Part shown: positions 43,340 through 54,082 of the stretch, in pieces
Numbering within the stretch: the stretch's first letter is position 1
How the letters are laid out: each line of letters starts with the position of its first letter
From: Epiperipatus broadwayi
Taxonomy: Eukaryota > Onychophora > Udeonychophora > Euonychophora > Peripatidae
Assembly: GCA_028023455.1 (NCBI GenBank)
Contig: JAQFVV010000002.1
Span: 31,873,725-31,937,724 of the forward strand
Length of the DNA stretch: 64,000 nucleotides
Direction of reading: 5' to 3'
Position numbers and translations under genes: made by a program
Notes under the pieces: generated by a model
Told to the model about the DNA's origin: nothing
Database searches by the model: none
What the model saw: the letters and a program-made list of their open reading frames with translations, nothing else

Positions 43340-44525
43340 GATGGTTAATGCTGGGGAAAGAGAAGATGTAGAATTTTTATTGGGAGATATTAAGAAGTGT
43401 GGTGAATAGATATAGTAATTTGGGAATTATTTTAAGTAACCAGAAAAATTATTTGGATCAATGGGAGAAAAAATTAATAAATGAAGCAAAGAAAAGAAAG
43501 GGATTGATAAAGAAATTAACAGTATTTTCATATAATAAATATGATGTAGCTAGAATTATATGGAAAGGAGTTGCAGTAGCAGGGTTAACATATGGTAATG
43601 ATGCCTTATGTGTTAGTAAAGGGGTATTAAATTACTTAGAAAAAGTTCAAAGGGAAGTAGGAAGATATGCATTGGATGCAGATGTATGGACAGCAGGCAA
43701 TTCAATGGGAAATGGGATGGTCAAGTTTTCATATGAGATATGCAAAAAGTAAAATGAAAATGTTTGGTAGATTGCAGTTTATGAATAATAAAAGAATAGC
43801 CAAAATAGTATTTAATTTGGTTATGAGTAAAGGGCATGTAACAAGATGGATGAGAAAGGTAATGCGGTATGCAAAAGATTTGGATAAATAATTTATATCA
43901 GTATATTTGTACAAAAGATGGGATGATTGTGTTAAGAGGATTGTTGAGTGTTATAGTAGTAAGGAATGGGATAAAAAATAGGGAGTTAGAGAGATGGAGA
44001 AATAGTATGGAGAGTAAAAAGGGTTTAAATATATATAGAAATAAACAGAATATTAAGTGTGAGTTAATATATGATAATAGTAAGGAAAGAAGTTTATTGT
44101 TTAAGGCTCGAACGGGATCTTTAGCAACAAGAAAATATACATGTAAATAGAAAAATATGGGTGATTTAGTCTGTAAATTGTGTAAGGAAGGAATAGAAAA
44201 TATTAGGCATCTGTTAATTGAATGTAAATGCTTGAAAACAGAAAGAGTACAAATAATGAAATTATGGAAGAATAAATATGAAAAAAGTGATTATACAGAA
44301 AGTGGATTATTTGTTTTTATGCTGGGTTTGGGAAAATATAAGAGGTATTTAGATATAAAAGCCATAGAGTTGACAAAGATTATGTTGTGGAAATGGGATG
44401 GAGCAGAATATGGGAAAACTTAGAGTGGGGAATGGAATATAAAGTGGCTAACAGTTTTCTCTGGGTATAATTGCTGAGAGTTTCCTGACTCTGTTTAAGG
44501 AGAAGTCACAGTACATCACATCACA
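43340..44525 (+). mobile_element. Second non-LTR retrotransposon, C-terminal part, with frameshifts
   Basis: Plus-strand pieces in order. 43399-43752 has YSNLGIILS and GVAVAGLTYGNDALCVSKG, the region after the RT domain. 43667-43891 has GWSSFHMRYAKSKMKMFGRL. 43869-44150 continues the domain. 44157-44423 has a Cys/His motif CKLC-x8-RHLLIEC. Frameshifts lie near 43390, 43700 and 43885, and one in-frame TAG at 44148. The 3' end is a TCACA-repeat tail at about 44508-44536. It differs from the RTE family (no DDNRW block, different tail), so at least two LINE lineages are present; I cannot assign the clade. Confidence 0.78.
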
Positions 44526-44929
44526 TCATCACATTACTAGTTTTATGTAAGTAGTATAAATTACCAATAAATTCGTTTCATTAGTTGATCTCTGGATAAA
44601 AACTACTCTTATTTTAAAATATGATCACATCTCACATAAAAAAATGAGATTGAAATTTTTATAATGAAAAGATTATTACTCATAGCTATGCAATAGCTAA
44701 ATGTTATATGTATATTGGAACAATTATATGTAATGTGTATGTTAGATTAATATAAAAATAAAATAAAATTAACAGATTTAAGAATATCAATTTTACGATA
44801 TGGATACACTGATATAAACTATAAAAAAAAAAACTTGAAGGCATACAAATATTTGAAATTTTGCTTAATTTTATTTAAGAAAACTTTTAATTGGTAAATG
44901 TAAAAAAACAAAATGCTAATGAATTTATT

Positions 44930-45055
44930 GCTTGGCAGTATATAAAAAGGTCAAGCATCAAAACTGTGTGCTAGAATTGATTCTAGGACTTCCCGATCCC
45001 AAATTGAACATTCTACCAACCACACCAAACCATGCAGGATGGTATAACTGATTTA
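44930..45055 (-). mobile_element. tRNA-derived SINE fragment (family S2), copy 2
   Basis: Minus strand: GGTTTGGTGTGGTTGGTAGAA (box A-like), CAATTTGGGATCGGG, AGAATCAATTC (box B-like), then a tail matching 48015-48060. No target duplication found. Confidence 0.58.
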
Positions 45056-45775
45056 TATTCAAATGCACTATTTTACTGTCCTAATTCAATAATGATTCAA
45101 TTTGTTTATGCTTTTTGCAAAGCTCAAATAATTTCTAAATCAAGCTTAATAATTAATACCTTGAAAATAATATTCAAATAAATCAGATGTTGCAAATAAA
45201 ATTAAATAAAACTTAATATTTCCGATGTAAAATAATAAAATAAACAAAATTTTATCATTTGATTTCTGTAATAAAATGTTATATTTATTTATTTGTAAAT
45301 ATAGGGAAAAAACAGAATTTATACTTAATTTTATTAAATTTTTCTTGTTGCAGGGAAATCATGATATACGCTATATCAGTATCTATTGCTTCTTCTATAC
45401 ACTATCCAAAAAATATATAAATAAACAAAAAGTAATAATGTTAAAAACTGTATACTTGATAAAATTTTACAAAATGACAGCACCTATTTATGCATCTCAA
45501 ATCACATTGTGTGATCATGTTTTCTAATAATATTTCTTCTGTTTACATTGGAAGCACTTATATTTTATTTCTTCCTTTACTATCTTTTCCAAATTTGATG
45601 TGTATAGTTCTTCATGCAGTAAAATATTGCTAAGCATAAAGCTAAAAGTTCTACAAAATTTAATTCAATTCATAATGTATTTTTTTAAGTGACAAAATGA
45701 AAGTTATTGGTTTAGTAATAAATATTGTTATTTATATAGCGCACATGTATATGTAATTTTATAAATAAAAAAAAG
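45056..45775. other. Stretch without recognised gene
   Basis: AT-rich sequence. An 83-codon plus frame (45276-45527) has repetitive hydrophobic/lysine composition and no recognisable motif; I do not call it. Confidence 0.45.
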
Positions 45776-46500
45776 GCCCAGCTCCTCTGAGTATGTGCTT
45801 TAATAATTTCCATGCACTCTCCCATGAGACTCAACCATGTGTTTTAATAATCTCTATGCACTCTCCCATGAGGATTGACCATGTGCTTTAATAATTTCCA
45901 TGCACTTTCCCATGAGACTCAACCATGTGTTTTAATAATCTATGCACTCTCCCATGAGGATTGACCATGTGCTTTAATAATTTCCATGAACTCTTCCATG
46001 AGGATAAACCATGTGTTTTAATAATCTCTATGCACTCTTTCATGAGGATTGACCATGTGCTTTAATAATTTTCATGCACCTCCAATGAAGATTGATTTTA
46101 AAAGCATACACTTAAAGTTGATTCTCATGGAAGAATGCACAGAAATTATTAAAGCACATTTTAGGCCTTTTTTTATAAAATTACATACATATTTGTACTA
46201 TATAAATAACAGAATATATATTACAGTAATTTCAAATTTTACTTTATACTTTATTGCAGGTGGTTAAAATTGAGATTGTGTCCCTATCCTGCAATAGATC
46301 AAATAGGTTTGTACAATTCAATTGATAATTCATATCTCAGGCATCCAATAGATTGGATCCCTGTTTTAAGCATAGTGAGGAAAGACTAGTTTATATTAAA
46401 AAAATAAACTCTAAACATGCACATGCTTTTAAAGTTAGACCTCATGGGAGAGTGGATGGATATTATTAAAGCACATGTTCAGAGGAATTTGACCTTATTT
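45776..46500. mobile_element. Foldback (family I-like) with internal 44-46 bp satellite
   Basis: AAAAAAAGGCC at about 45770 pairs with GGCCTTTTTTT at 46163, and the tandem monomers (45797-46095) pair with a reverse copy at 46118-46160 and another at 46430-46490. The segment 46280-46400 matches the family I foldback at 33000-33130 (GATTTGTACAATTGAAT-type, CCTGTTTTAAGCATRG). No protein is encoded. Confidence 0.65.
45797..46095 (+). repeat. Seven-copy satellite with alternating monomers
   Basis: Monomers of 41-46 bp alternate between type 1 (TGCTTTAATAATTTCCATGC) and type 2 (TGTTTTAATAATCTCTATGC), giving a two-monomer higher-order period of about 90 bp. Each ends with CCATGAG plus ACTCAAC or GATTGAC. 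The alternation implies that the array grew by duplicating the dimer. Confidence 0.88.
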
Positions 46501-46606
46501 ATAGTATGATTTAGTAATGGCAAATAAATAACTAAGTCATTCTTATATTACATCATAAAATTTAAAATTTAAAGAATTTAAAGTATAATTAGAAATGAGT
46601 AATGAC

Positions 46607-46750
46607 ATGTGAGGTGGATGGATGAAATAAGAAAGTTTGCAGGGGTGATGTGGAGAAAAGAAGCTAAAGATAGGAAAAGATGGGTTGAACTGAGAGAGAC
46701 CTTCATCCTGCACTGGATTGATAATGGTTGATGATGATGATGATGATGAA
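46607..46750 (+). mobile_element. RTE-like LINE 3' end fragment
   Basis: Encodes VRWMDEIRKFAGVMWRKEA (two short blocks) and ends LHWIDNG before a GATGATGAT run (46730-46748). AATGACA lies on both sides (about 46599-46605 and 46749-46755), a possible 7 bp target duplication. Minus-strand frames here are shadows. Confidence 0.8.
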
Positions 46751-47399
46751 TGACAAATAAGGATAAGAATATAGATTCCAAAGTTGAAAGGATTATTACT
46801 GATGTAGAAAAATATGCAACATTTCAAATGTAAATTGTAAATATATTCTCCTATGTTCCATGTTTATGCTGGTAGAGTTTATAGGCAATTTCTTGTGGTG
46901 GTAATTTGGATATTATATAACTTTCATTAATGGGATTCTTAATCTAGACCAATTAAAGGTTTTCATCTTTTTGGATTCTGGATTTAAAATAATAGATGAT
47001 TGTGCATTAATAACAATCCAATAGATTATCTACAAAATATTCTTATTATTTTGAAAGCAGCCTATAATGACATTATTTTGGTAAGTGGTGTTCAAAAGAA
47101 CTTGGATAATTTATCAGCTCATAATAGGAAAACAATGTAGTAAAACTTTTCAATGTTGATGTTCATTAGATGGAGGAGATGAATCATTTTAAACACTTTG
47201 CTCATCTTTTAAATATAAAAATGGAATATTTAAGAAGTTCAAAAATACGATATATTATTATAATGACACAAATTACTTCAACAAATATAAGAGTATTATT
47301 CTTTTGAATTTATTGTATGGAAGTGAAATGGAATTCCCTATCAACATAATAGAAAAAGCACTGAAACTTTTTTAAGATTGTTTCATAAGATGTTGAAAA

Positions 47400-47845
47400 C
47401 ATGATGTCAATATTGAAAGATCAATTATTTTGGATGTTTTACCAGTTCTTACTTATGGATCTGAGACTTGGACACTTAACAGAAGAGCAATACAGAGAAT
47501 TCAGACCACTCAAAGAAATTTGGAGAGATGCATGTTGGGAGTATCAAGAAGAGATCGAAAACACAATATATGGGAAAGAGAACAAACAGGTGTTACTGAC
47601 CTCATTGAAAAAATTAAAAGATTGAAGTGGAGTTGAGCTGGACATATTTTTAAAAAAGATGATAATAGATGGACAATTGAAATCTTAAACTGGATTCCAA
47701 GAGATTGTAAAAGACCCAGAAAGAGACCACATGTGAGATGGATGGATGAAATAAGAAAGTGTGCAGGGGTGATGTGGAGAAAAGAAGCTAACTTGGAGAG
47801 ACCTTCATCCTGCAGTGGATTGATAATGGTTGATGATGAATGTAA
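47400..47845 (+). mobile_element. RTE-like LINE 3' part
   Basis: The plus frame at 47430-47636 encodes LPVLTYGSETWTLNRRAIQR, MLGVSRRDRKHNIW and IEKIKRLKWS. After a TGA the protein continues (DDNRWTIEILNWIPRDCKRP, HVRWMDEIRKCAGVMWRKEA) with a small deletion before LERP. The tail GATGATGAA is at about 47831-47841. It overlaps the 7494-7934 copy in content and is truncated 5' near 47425. Confidence 0.85.
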
Positions 47846-48014
47846 CAATTAATGACTGTAAGGGCACATCTTTGATCGATTGTAAATAGTGACTGACTTT
47901 ATACAAAAGAATATTTTTCTAATAAACTTGAGTTTGGTTTCTGTGGAAGGAGTCTTATTATATTATAAAGATTATATTCTTAAGATATGAAACATTAACT
48001 GTTTTCATTGAAAA

Positions 48015-48145
48015 AAAGCATACTGCCTTATTGCTCAGGATATTATAAGAAATTTGAGTGCCAAACCTGCAATCATCAGAATCTACCTTGAAACCTCCAA
48101 TCCCAAATTGGATACTCTACCAACTAAACCAAATAGTGCCAAGTT
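48015..48145 (-). mobile_element. tRNA-derived SINE fragment (family S2), copy 3
   Basis: Minus strand: TTTGGTTTAGTTGGTAGAG, CAATTTGGGATTGGAGG, AGATTCTG, then GGCACTCAAATTTCTTATAA and CTGAGCAATAAGGCAG, which match the tail of the 22238 copy. Confidence 0.6.
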
Positions 48146-48309
48146 TTTTATTGTAAAAAGGTGAGAAAGGATAGAATCTAATGAAGTGCTATAATTAGAA
48201 AAGATGTTGAAACTGTTCAGAAATAAAAGAATGCTGTCAAAACAGTTCAAAGATATTATCAAAGGAAGTCAAATAAAGATCTAAAATGTGACAATATGTT
48301 AGCCTATTT

Positions 48310-48910
48310 CCATCATTGAATATTGAATGTCTAGAATAATTTAAACTTTATTTAACCTTTTCCAAATATAAACCATTGTTAATGATAAGACCCAAGTTAA
48401 TAGATAACAGAAGTTAATAGATTACACAGTGTTTCAGGTGGGAATATTCCCACCCTTCATCAAATATTGCTAGTCTGCTTAGTGGCAGTGCCACCATAGG
48501 ATTTGAATTTATACCTTTAGATTCTTGAATATTGAATTTTAAGGCAACACTCAGTTACTCTGTCAAAGGTGATAATCAATAAATAAGTATATAAAATTTC
48601 TATTGCCTGTTGCCTTTGACAGAATAGATTTGTTGGTTAGAATGTTACCTTAAAATTCAATATTCAAGAAGCTAGAGATGAAAGTTCAACTCCTATCCTA
48701 ATATTGTCACTGGTTAGGTCATAAACACCTGAAGAAGAGCAGAGAAGAATACCAGTCCAAATGTTATGTAATCTACTAACCTGTGTTGTCTTTGTGTGTT
48801 ACTACTAACTGTTGTTGAATTTGGAAAAGTTTAAAGTTCAAAATTTCCTAGACATTAAACATTTAATGATAGATAATGGAAATAGTCTAATATATTATCA
48901 CATCTAAATT
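48310..48910. mobile_element. PLE family P 3' regions as an inverted pair
   Basis: 48310-48590 (minus) and 48590-48905 (plus) are copies of the same 3' tail meeting head to head near 48590. Both carry the TTGCCTTTGACAGAAT block, a decayed tRNA-like segment and the HHR-like region (plus: CTGAAGAAGAGCAGAG ... CCAAATGTT at 48730-48770, with GAAA lost). The outer ends are AATAGTCTAATAT and its complement. Same geometry as 15285-16235. Confidence 0.7.
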
Positions 48911-50102
48911 ACAATTATCACAAATCTTCAGGAAAACAGGTAAAATATATTTTTATTTTGTGTTTTTTCCCCTGAAGTTAAAATACCTACTAATAGTAAT
49001 AATGTGTTTTACCCAAAGGTAGGCGGAAGTATCTAGGCAACGGGGTACAACATCTAGGCAATAATTTGTCAACAGTAATATCTTTTTTAAATTTATATAT
49101 ATATACTAGTACAGTTATGATAAAACACAACATAAGTGAATAAATAGGTTTAATATAATAATAAAAAAAAACATATTAAACGTTATTTCATTATTATTTT
49201 TAAATAAAAGAGCAAACAAAGGACAGCTGTACCATTAGTAAAGTTATTAAAAAAAACTTCTTAAATGACGGTTTTAGTTTTCAAATAAAAAGAAAAAGAA
49301 AAACAAGACAGCAAGTGAGAATCATTTGAGAATTTTACTACATTTCAAAATCACAAGGAAAAAAAAACATTCGCACATTGATTTTTTTTATTTGTAAATA
49401 GTTTTCAATAATAATTTATAAGAATATCTTTTGAAAAGTTGAGTGTTGTATTTTCTGGTTAAAACAAAAACAATAAATATATGTGAAAGCTGTAAAGAAC
49501 AGAGATGATTGGGGAGAGGGGAAACGGAAATAAATATAAAAAACAGATGAAAAGATATATCTTAAAAAATGTATGACATCATGATGATTGTACAGATAGA
49601 AAAAAAAATTACTAAAAATATAGATATCCATACTTTAATTTATAGAACATTTACGTGTGCAAGGAATTTTAAAGCATTCAAAATAAAAATGCTATATTTT
49701 AAGATTAGTGTAATCTCCAGATGAAGACAAATCTGATCTTATAATTAATATTTTGCAAATGGTGTTTAGGAAAATTTGAACAGGATAATCGTTTTGCCAG
49801 TAAAGTTTCCTAGGAGTGATGAGATAACACTGAACAATTTAAAAATTGGATAAGATGACAATGTCCAGATGAGGATGGAGAGCAAATTAAGAATTTGCAT
49901 TGATGCAAATTTTAGGCTGTTTTTTATTAATAAATGTTATAATGCATATTAATCTGGATATTTTTCTGGATAAAATATTATTGTTTTCAATGAATAAAAA
50001 ATTAAGTGAGTGGTTTTATATCTCAAAATGTCACAAAAAGTTTGAAAAATTGATTTTACGACCTTTCTGTCCAAAGTCTAACACTCTGCTAATTATTTAA
50101 AC
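48911..50102. other. Stretch without recognised gene
   Basis: AT-rich sequence. Short frames on both strands (49416-49631, 49900-50100) are compositional. Confidence 0.5.
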
Positions 50103-50457
50103 AAAGGCAAAACTCTCCATACAGTAGTGCCACCCTGTGCTAACCAGAGTAATCAATACATGCCAGAAGGCTTGTGCATAAAATCCCTATCTAGTGCCTA
50201 CTCATCCAATATTCCCAGACTAGTTTCTGGCTTGTGGCCATCATCAGTGAGGAGCCTCGGATCTGAGAGCACTGCACCTAGATCTTAGGATCTAATGCAA
50301 CCCTCCAGAAGCCATCTTTTAACTCTACTTTACTACAAAACTATGAGAATGAAATTGAAAACACAAAATTTTTTTCAATCTAAGCTCAATAGCTTATATA
50401 GTCATATGGGTCTGAACTCAATTCAGCACCCATACATTTTGGTGTATGTGGTTTTTA
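50103..50457 (-). mobile_element. Family B unit with intact hammerhead
   Basis: Runs from AACTCTCCATACAGTAGTGC to CATACATTTTGGTGTATGTG, about 355 bp of the 455 bp unit in minus orientation. A 109-codon plus frame over part of it (50295-50624) is chance. Confidence 0.78.
50200..50270 (-). ncRNA. Type I hammerhead ribozyme, family B, best preserved
   Basis: Minus strand: CTC, GATCC, CCTCA, CTGATGA, TGGC-CACAA-GCCA (perfect 4 bp stem II, where other copies have A-A at the base), GAAAC, loop TA, GTC with cleavage at the complement of 50218, TGGG, GGAT, GAG. All catalytic bases are present and stem I has the expected internal loop. Confidence 0.86.
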
Positions 50458-50849
50458 GAAGTATCTTGGTTAGACTTATTGAATGCCTGAAAAAAATGTT
50501 CATCTTTATTCCCATGTTGGACCACAAGAGTGCAACTGAAAACTTTTTTATCAAAATACATGATGTAAATCAAATAAAACCAGTTTTACAAGAAAAAATA
50601 AAATGTAACTATTGCTTCTTTTAGTTGTCAATATATATTCTGCAACAGTCATGAAAAGATGCATTGGAATCCCATGGAAATCTTAACTTTATTCTAATAT
50701 TTTTTATAAAATTATTGTATCTGATTATTCCTGCATTCTTTGATCGAAAAGGTTTTCGGATAGGTTCAATCAGGGGAGTAAAGAGAGTAAAATTCTAACA
50801 GATATTTAATAGTCTAATCAAGATAATTATGTATGTATATGTACATATA

Positions 50850-51480
50850 GTTATAGGGGATTTGAACCTGGACTTTCAAGTTCCCTTCAGCTAAGCAATC
50901 TATCTCTTAAACCAATATCACACAACGATATAATATGAAAAAGATAAATGATCTCCAATAAATGTATTTCATGCTGAACCAGCATTCATCAGTTGGTCCA
51001 GATCATCTCCATATATATATAACCAGTGCTTAGCTTATATTAAGCTAAGCACTGGTTTTATCAGTTGGTCCAGATCATCTCCATATATATATAACCAGTG
51101 CTTAGCTTATATTAAGATAGCAAATCTTCAAACTTTAATGGATTTAATAGTATTTGAATGTTTCATCATCAGATTTTCAATGGCATGGATAGTTGAAACG
51201 TTGGAAGTTGGAGTGGATTGAAGCCTATCCATTAAAGTTTGAAGGTTTGCTGTTTTAATATAAACTGAGCACTGGTTATATATGTGCATGAAAGGTGATC
51301 TGGACCAACTGATTCACCATGAAATACATCTATTGGAGATCATGATCTTTTTCATAATATGGGTCATGGGTAATGATTGTATGAGATAGATTAGATAGAT
51401 GAAGAAAGCTTGAAAGTCTAGGTTCAAATCTTCTATAATTATATCTAAACTCCAAGGATATAAAATATACCTGTATTTAA
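50850..51480. mobile_element. Family E2 inverted pair with hammerheads and tRNA-like boxes
   Basis: 50850-51125 is minus-oriented and 51130-51480 plus-oriented. The minus unit holds box B CAGGTTCAAATCC (50858-50870) and box A CTTAGCTGAAGG (50884-50895) downstream of an intact hammerhead at 50949-51004. A 60-68 bp segment (CAGTTGGTCCAGATCATCTC through CAGTGCTTAGCTTATATTAAG) is duplicated at about 50990 and 51064. The plus unit's hammerhead (51290-51345) has lost most of stem II (CTGATTCACCATGAAA). Confidence 0.76.
50949..51004 (-). ncRNA. Type I hammerhead ribozyme, E2, core intact
   Basis: Minus strand: GATC, CCAA, CTGATGA, ATGCTG-GTT-CAGCAT (six perfect pairs), GAAA, one-pair stem III, cleavage-site A, TTGG, GATC. 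Compared with other copies the closing pair of stem II is A-U instead of G-C, a compensatory change that supports selection for the fold. Confidence 0.88.
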
Positions 51481-51854
51481 ATATTATATAATGTATATTT
51501 CACGATTATTCTTGTGATCTTATACATGAGGGGAAACTGGTTAACAGTACTTATGAGTCGTAAGCATAAAAGGCAGCAGTGTAATTTTTGATGAGTTATT
51601 AAAAATTAATATTTACAATAAATATTTGAAAATAATAATGCAATAAGTTAGTTCTTATTAAAATGTAAAGGACTTAAATTTAAGGGGGAGACTAAATGGT
51701 AATATTTTATGAAATAGAATAAAATTATGCTTTTTTTTTTTGTTCTCAGTAACTAAAAGATTTACAATTAGAAATAAAATGTACTTAAAATTGTTAAGAA
51801 TGCATAGTATATGTTTTTCTGAAGGTTTGTGCTGATGGTGTTCTAGCTGTATTT
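51481..51854. other. Stretch without recognised gene
   Basis: AT-rich sequence. No supported feature. Confidence 0.5.
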
Positions 51855-52745
51855 TTATATTGGACTATTTCTATCATCTAATATGTGTGTCGAATGTCTT
51901 TAGAAAGGTTTAATTTTATTTAAATATTCCAAATGCATTCAACTGTTAGTAATATCACAAAAAACAGGAATTCTAACATCTGCAAAGCCTAAACTTAAAA
52001 TGCTGAAAATAAAATCTGCATCTATGAAATACCATGTGAAATGTGGAAGAATGTATATTGGTGAGACCAGCTATCCCATTCAAAAGTGCTTGCAAGAATG
52101 TAAACTGATGGTTAGAAGAGAGAAAACAGATGTGTCTAAGGTAGCAGACCATGTATGTACCAATGAACACACATTCGATTGGGAAAATACAAAAATATTA
52201 ATAAAGAAGAAAATGTACAAAGAAGAAAATTTAAAGAAGCTGCTCACATGACAATGGCAAAAAATCTCATAAGCCAACCTAATGTGATTATACATAATAT
52301 ATGGAAACCATTAATCAACTTTGCTCTGAGGAAAAAGTGGAGAAATCAGGAGGAACCTCATAGATAAGTATATGAAATTACTACATACTGTTGCCTTTGG
52401 CAGGATGGCTCAGTTGGTTAGAGTGTTACCTTAAAATTCAATAATCAAGAATCTAAGAACCCAGGTTCAATCCCATGCTAGTACTGTCACTGGTCAGGCC
52501 AGCAACACCTGAAGAAGAGGGGAGAAAAATATCTCTCGAAACATTGTGCATATACTAACCTGTTTGCTGTGATATTACTAACAGTTGTTTGCTGTGATAT
52601 TTCTAACAGGTGGTGCATATACTAACCTGTTTGCTGTGATATTACTAACAGTTGAATGCATTCGGAATATTTAAATAAAATTAAACTTTTCTAAAAACAT
52701 TCAACACACATATTAGATGATGGAAATAGACCAATATAAAATTAC
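51855..52745 (+). mobile_element. PLE family P, most complete copy: GIY-YIG end, tRNA-like segment, HHR-like motif, inverted terminal repeats
   Basis: 51855-51960 is the inverted complement of 52635-52745 (GAATGCATT, TTTAAATA and ATTAGATGATGGAAATA landmarks), so the copy has inverted ends, as often seen in PLE insertions. 52000-52251 encodes a GIY-YIG nuclease domain: YHVKCGRMYIGETSYPIQKC, then VADHVCTNEHTFDW. The frame shifts near 52245 and continues as NIWKPLINFALRKKW to a stop near 52365. Next come box A TGGCTCAGTTGG (52406-52417), box B GGTTCAATCCC (52464-52474), an HHR-like motif (52509-52552) and a tail with a 58 bp internal duplication (TACTAACCTGTTTGCTGTGA). The RT domain is absent (5' truncation). 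Confidence 0.82.
52509..52552 (+). ncRNA. Hammerhead-like motif in the PLE family P tail
   Basis: CTGAAGA, extra A, GAG...CTC stem II, GAAAC, loop ATT, GT. Box 1 fits CUGANGA and box 2 is intact, but the base after GT is G, where A, C or U is required for cleavage. Other family P copies have A there (41034-41040 region). Confidence 0.55.
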
Positions 52746-53117
52746 AGATAGTATAATATGTGTTTAAATGCTACATTACTTCAAAAATAATACAATAAAG
52801 CTAATTAAAGTAGATTTTAAAAAAATAGATCTTAAAAGATTAAAAGAAGATAACCGTCATCTAAATTTTAGTTTTTGTTTTTTTTTAAATGAAATATTTA
52901 ATTTTAATGTAGCATTTTTGTGCTTCTTCCTGGAGACAATCAAGTAAGAACATAAGTCATAAATAGTAATATCTGCAGTAGCTTTTATTTCAAAATTAGA
53001 AGTTAAGTAGATAATTGTAATATGTATATATATTTTAATTACATATAATTAAAGATAATTATGATTATGAAAAACATGTGAAGTCATTATATATAAATAA
53101 GAGTTTCCTTAGAAACT
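52746..53117. other. Stretch without recognised gene
   Basis: AT-rich sequence. No supported feature. Confidence 0.5.
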
Positions 53118-53325
53118 CTCTCTCCCTTTCTCTCTCTTCCTCTCTCTCCTGCTCTCTCTCTTTACCTCTCTCCCTCTTATCTCTTTTCCTCTCTCCCCAT
53201 TTTTATTTTTCTCCCTTTAACTTTTTTCTCTCTCTCTTTTTCCCCCTCTCTCCCTCTCTATCTCTCTCCCTCTATCTCTCTTGTCCTCCTTCTGCCTCTC
53301 TCTCCCTCTCTCTCTCTACTACTGC
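53118..53325 (+). repeat. (CT)n-rich polypyrimidine tract, about 205 bp
   Basis: Interrupted CTCTCTCC repeats on the plus strand. A long serine/leucine frame through it is an artefact. Long homopurine-homopyrimidine mirror stretches like this can form triplexes. Confidence 0.9.
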
Positions 53326-54082
53326 TCTTTAAAACTGGATATTGATTAGTAGCTAAGAAGTAGAAAAATTACTAATTGACTGAAGTCTACCTTGGATCTA
53401 ATATTTGTCAACTTGAATATCCTATTCTAAAAAAGTTTCAATTCAAAATGCAACTAGAAAATTATGATGATGTACCAAGAATGATTTATACAGTAATTTT
53501 CATTAAACAAAACTGTAAGCCAAAGGTATAAAAATTCAATCTTGTCAAGGAAGTTGGTATATGACATTTTAGCTTTGGCTTTAAGAAAAGAAAAAAAATA
53601 CATTACGTGTCTCCAAGGCAACCCTACTGCATGAACTATGAAGCCTTGAAATGAACTACTGGAATGATTCCTACAAAAATAATTTTGAACATGGTTATAT
53701 ACACATATGTAAATGATATGAATTATTTTAAAAAATTGTTTATAGTTTAAACTCATGTTAAAAATTGTTTTTCGCTCTGATATCAGAATAAAAAGATTTT
53801 GTAGTTAACTATATATCATGTTTAAAACTATATATATATACACTCAAAATTACCCCAAATTCACAACTCAACCAGACTAGCCAAAAAAGTAAAATCTAAA
53901 ACATTACAATGCTTTCACTGCTACAAACGGACTTTTCAAATGTAAAGAATTACAAAATAACAACATATTTAAACTAAACATTACCCACAATTCCACTTAC
54001 TTCCCATACTTCCTTAATATTAAAAGAACTTTTAAATAAGTTAACTGCTTCAGAATCATAAATTTTTAATAATAAAGATTCT
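53326..54082. other. Stretch without recognised gene
   Basis: AT-rich sequence. Its right part (about 53985-54080) is the 3' continuation of the PLE described in the next entry. Confidence 0.45.

Noticed and set aside
45797-46095. Regularly spaced repeats that could suggest a CRISPR array
   Set aside because: Monomers are contiguous without unique spacers, and the context is a eukaryotic repeat foldback.
53078-53332. 84-codon serine/leucine frame
   Set aside because: It is read through the (CT)n tract.
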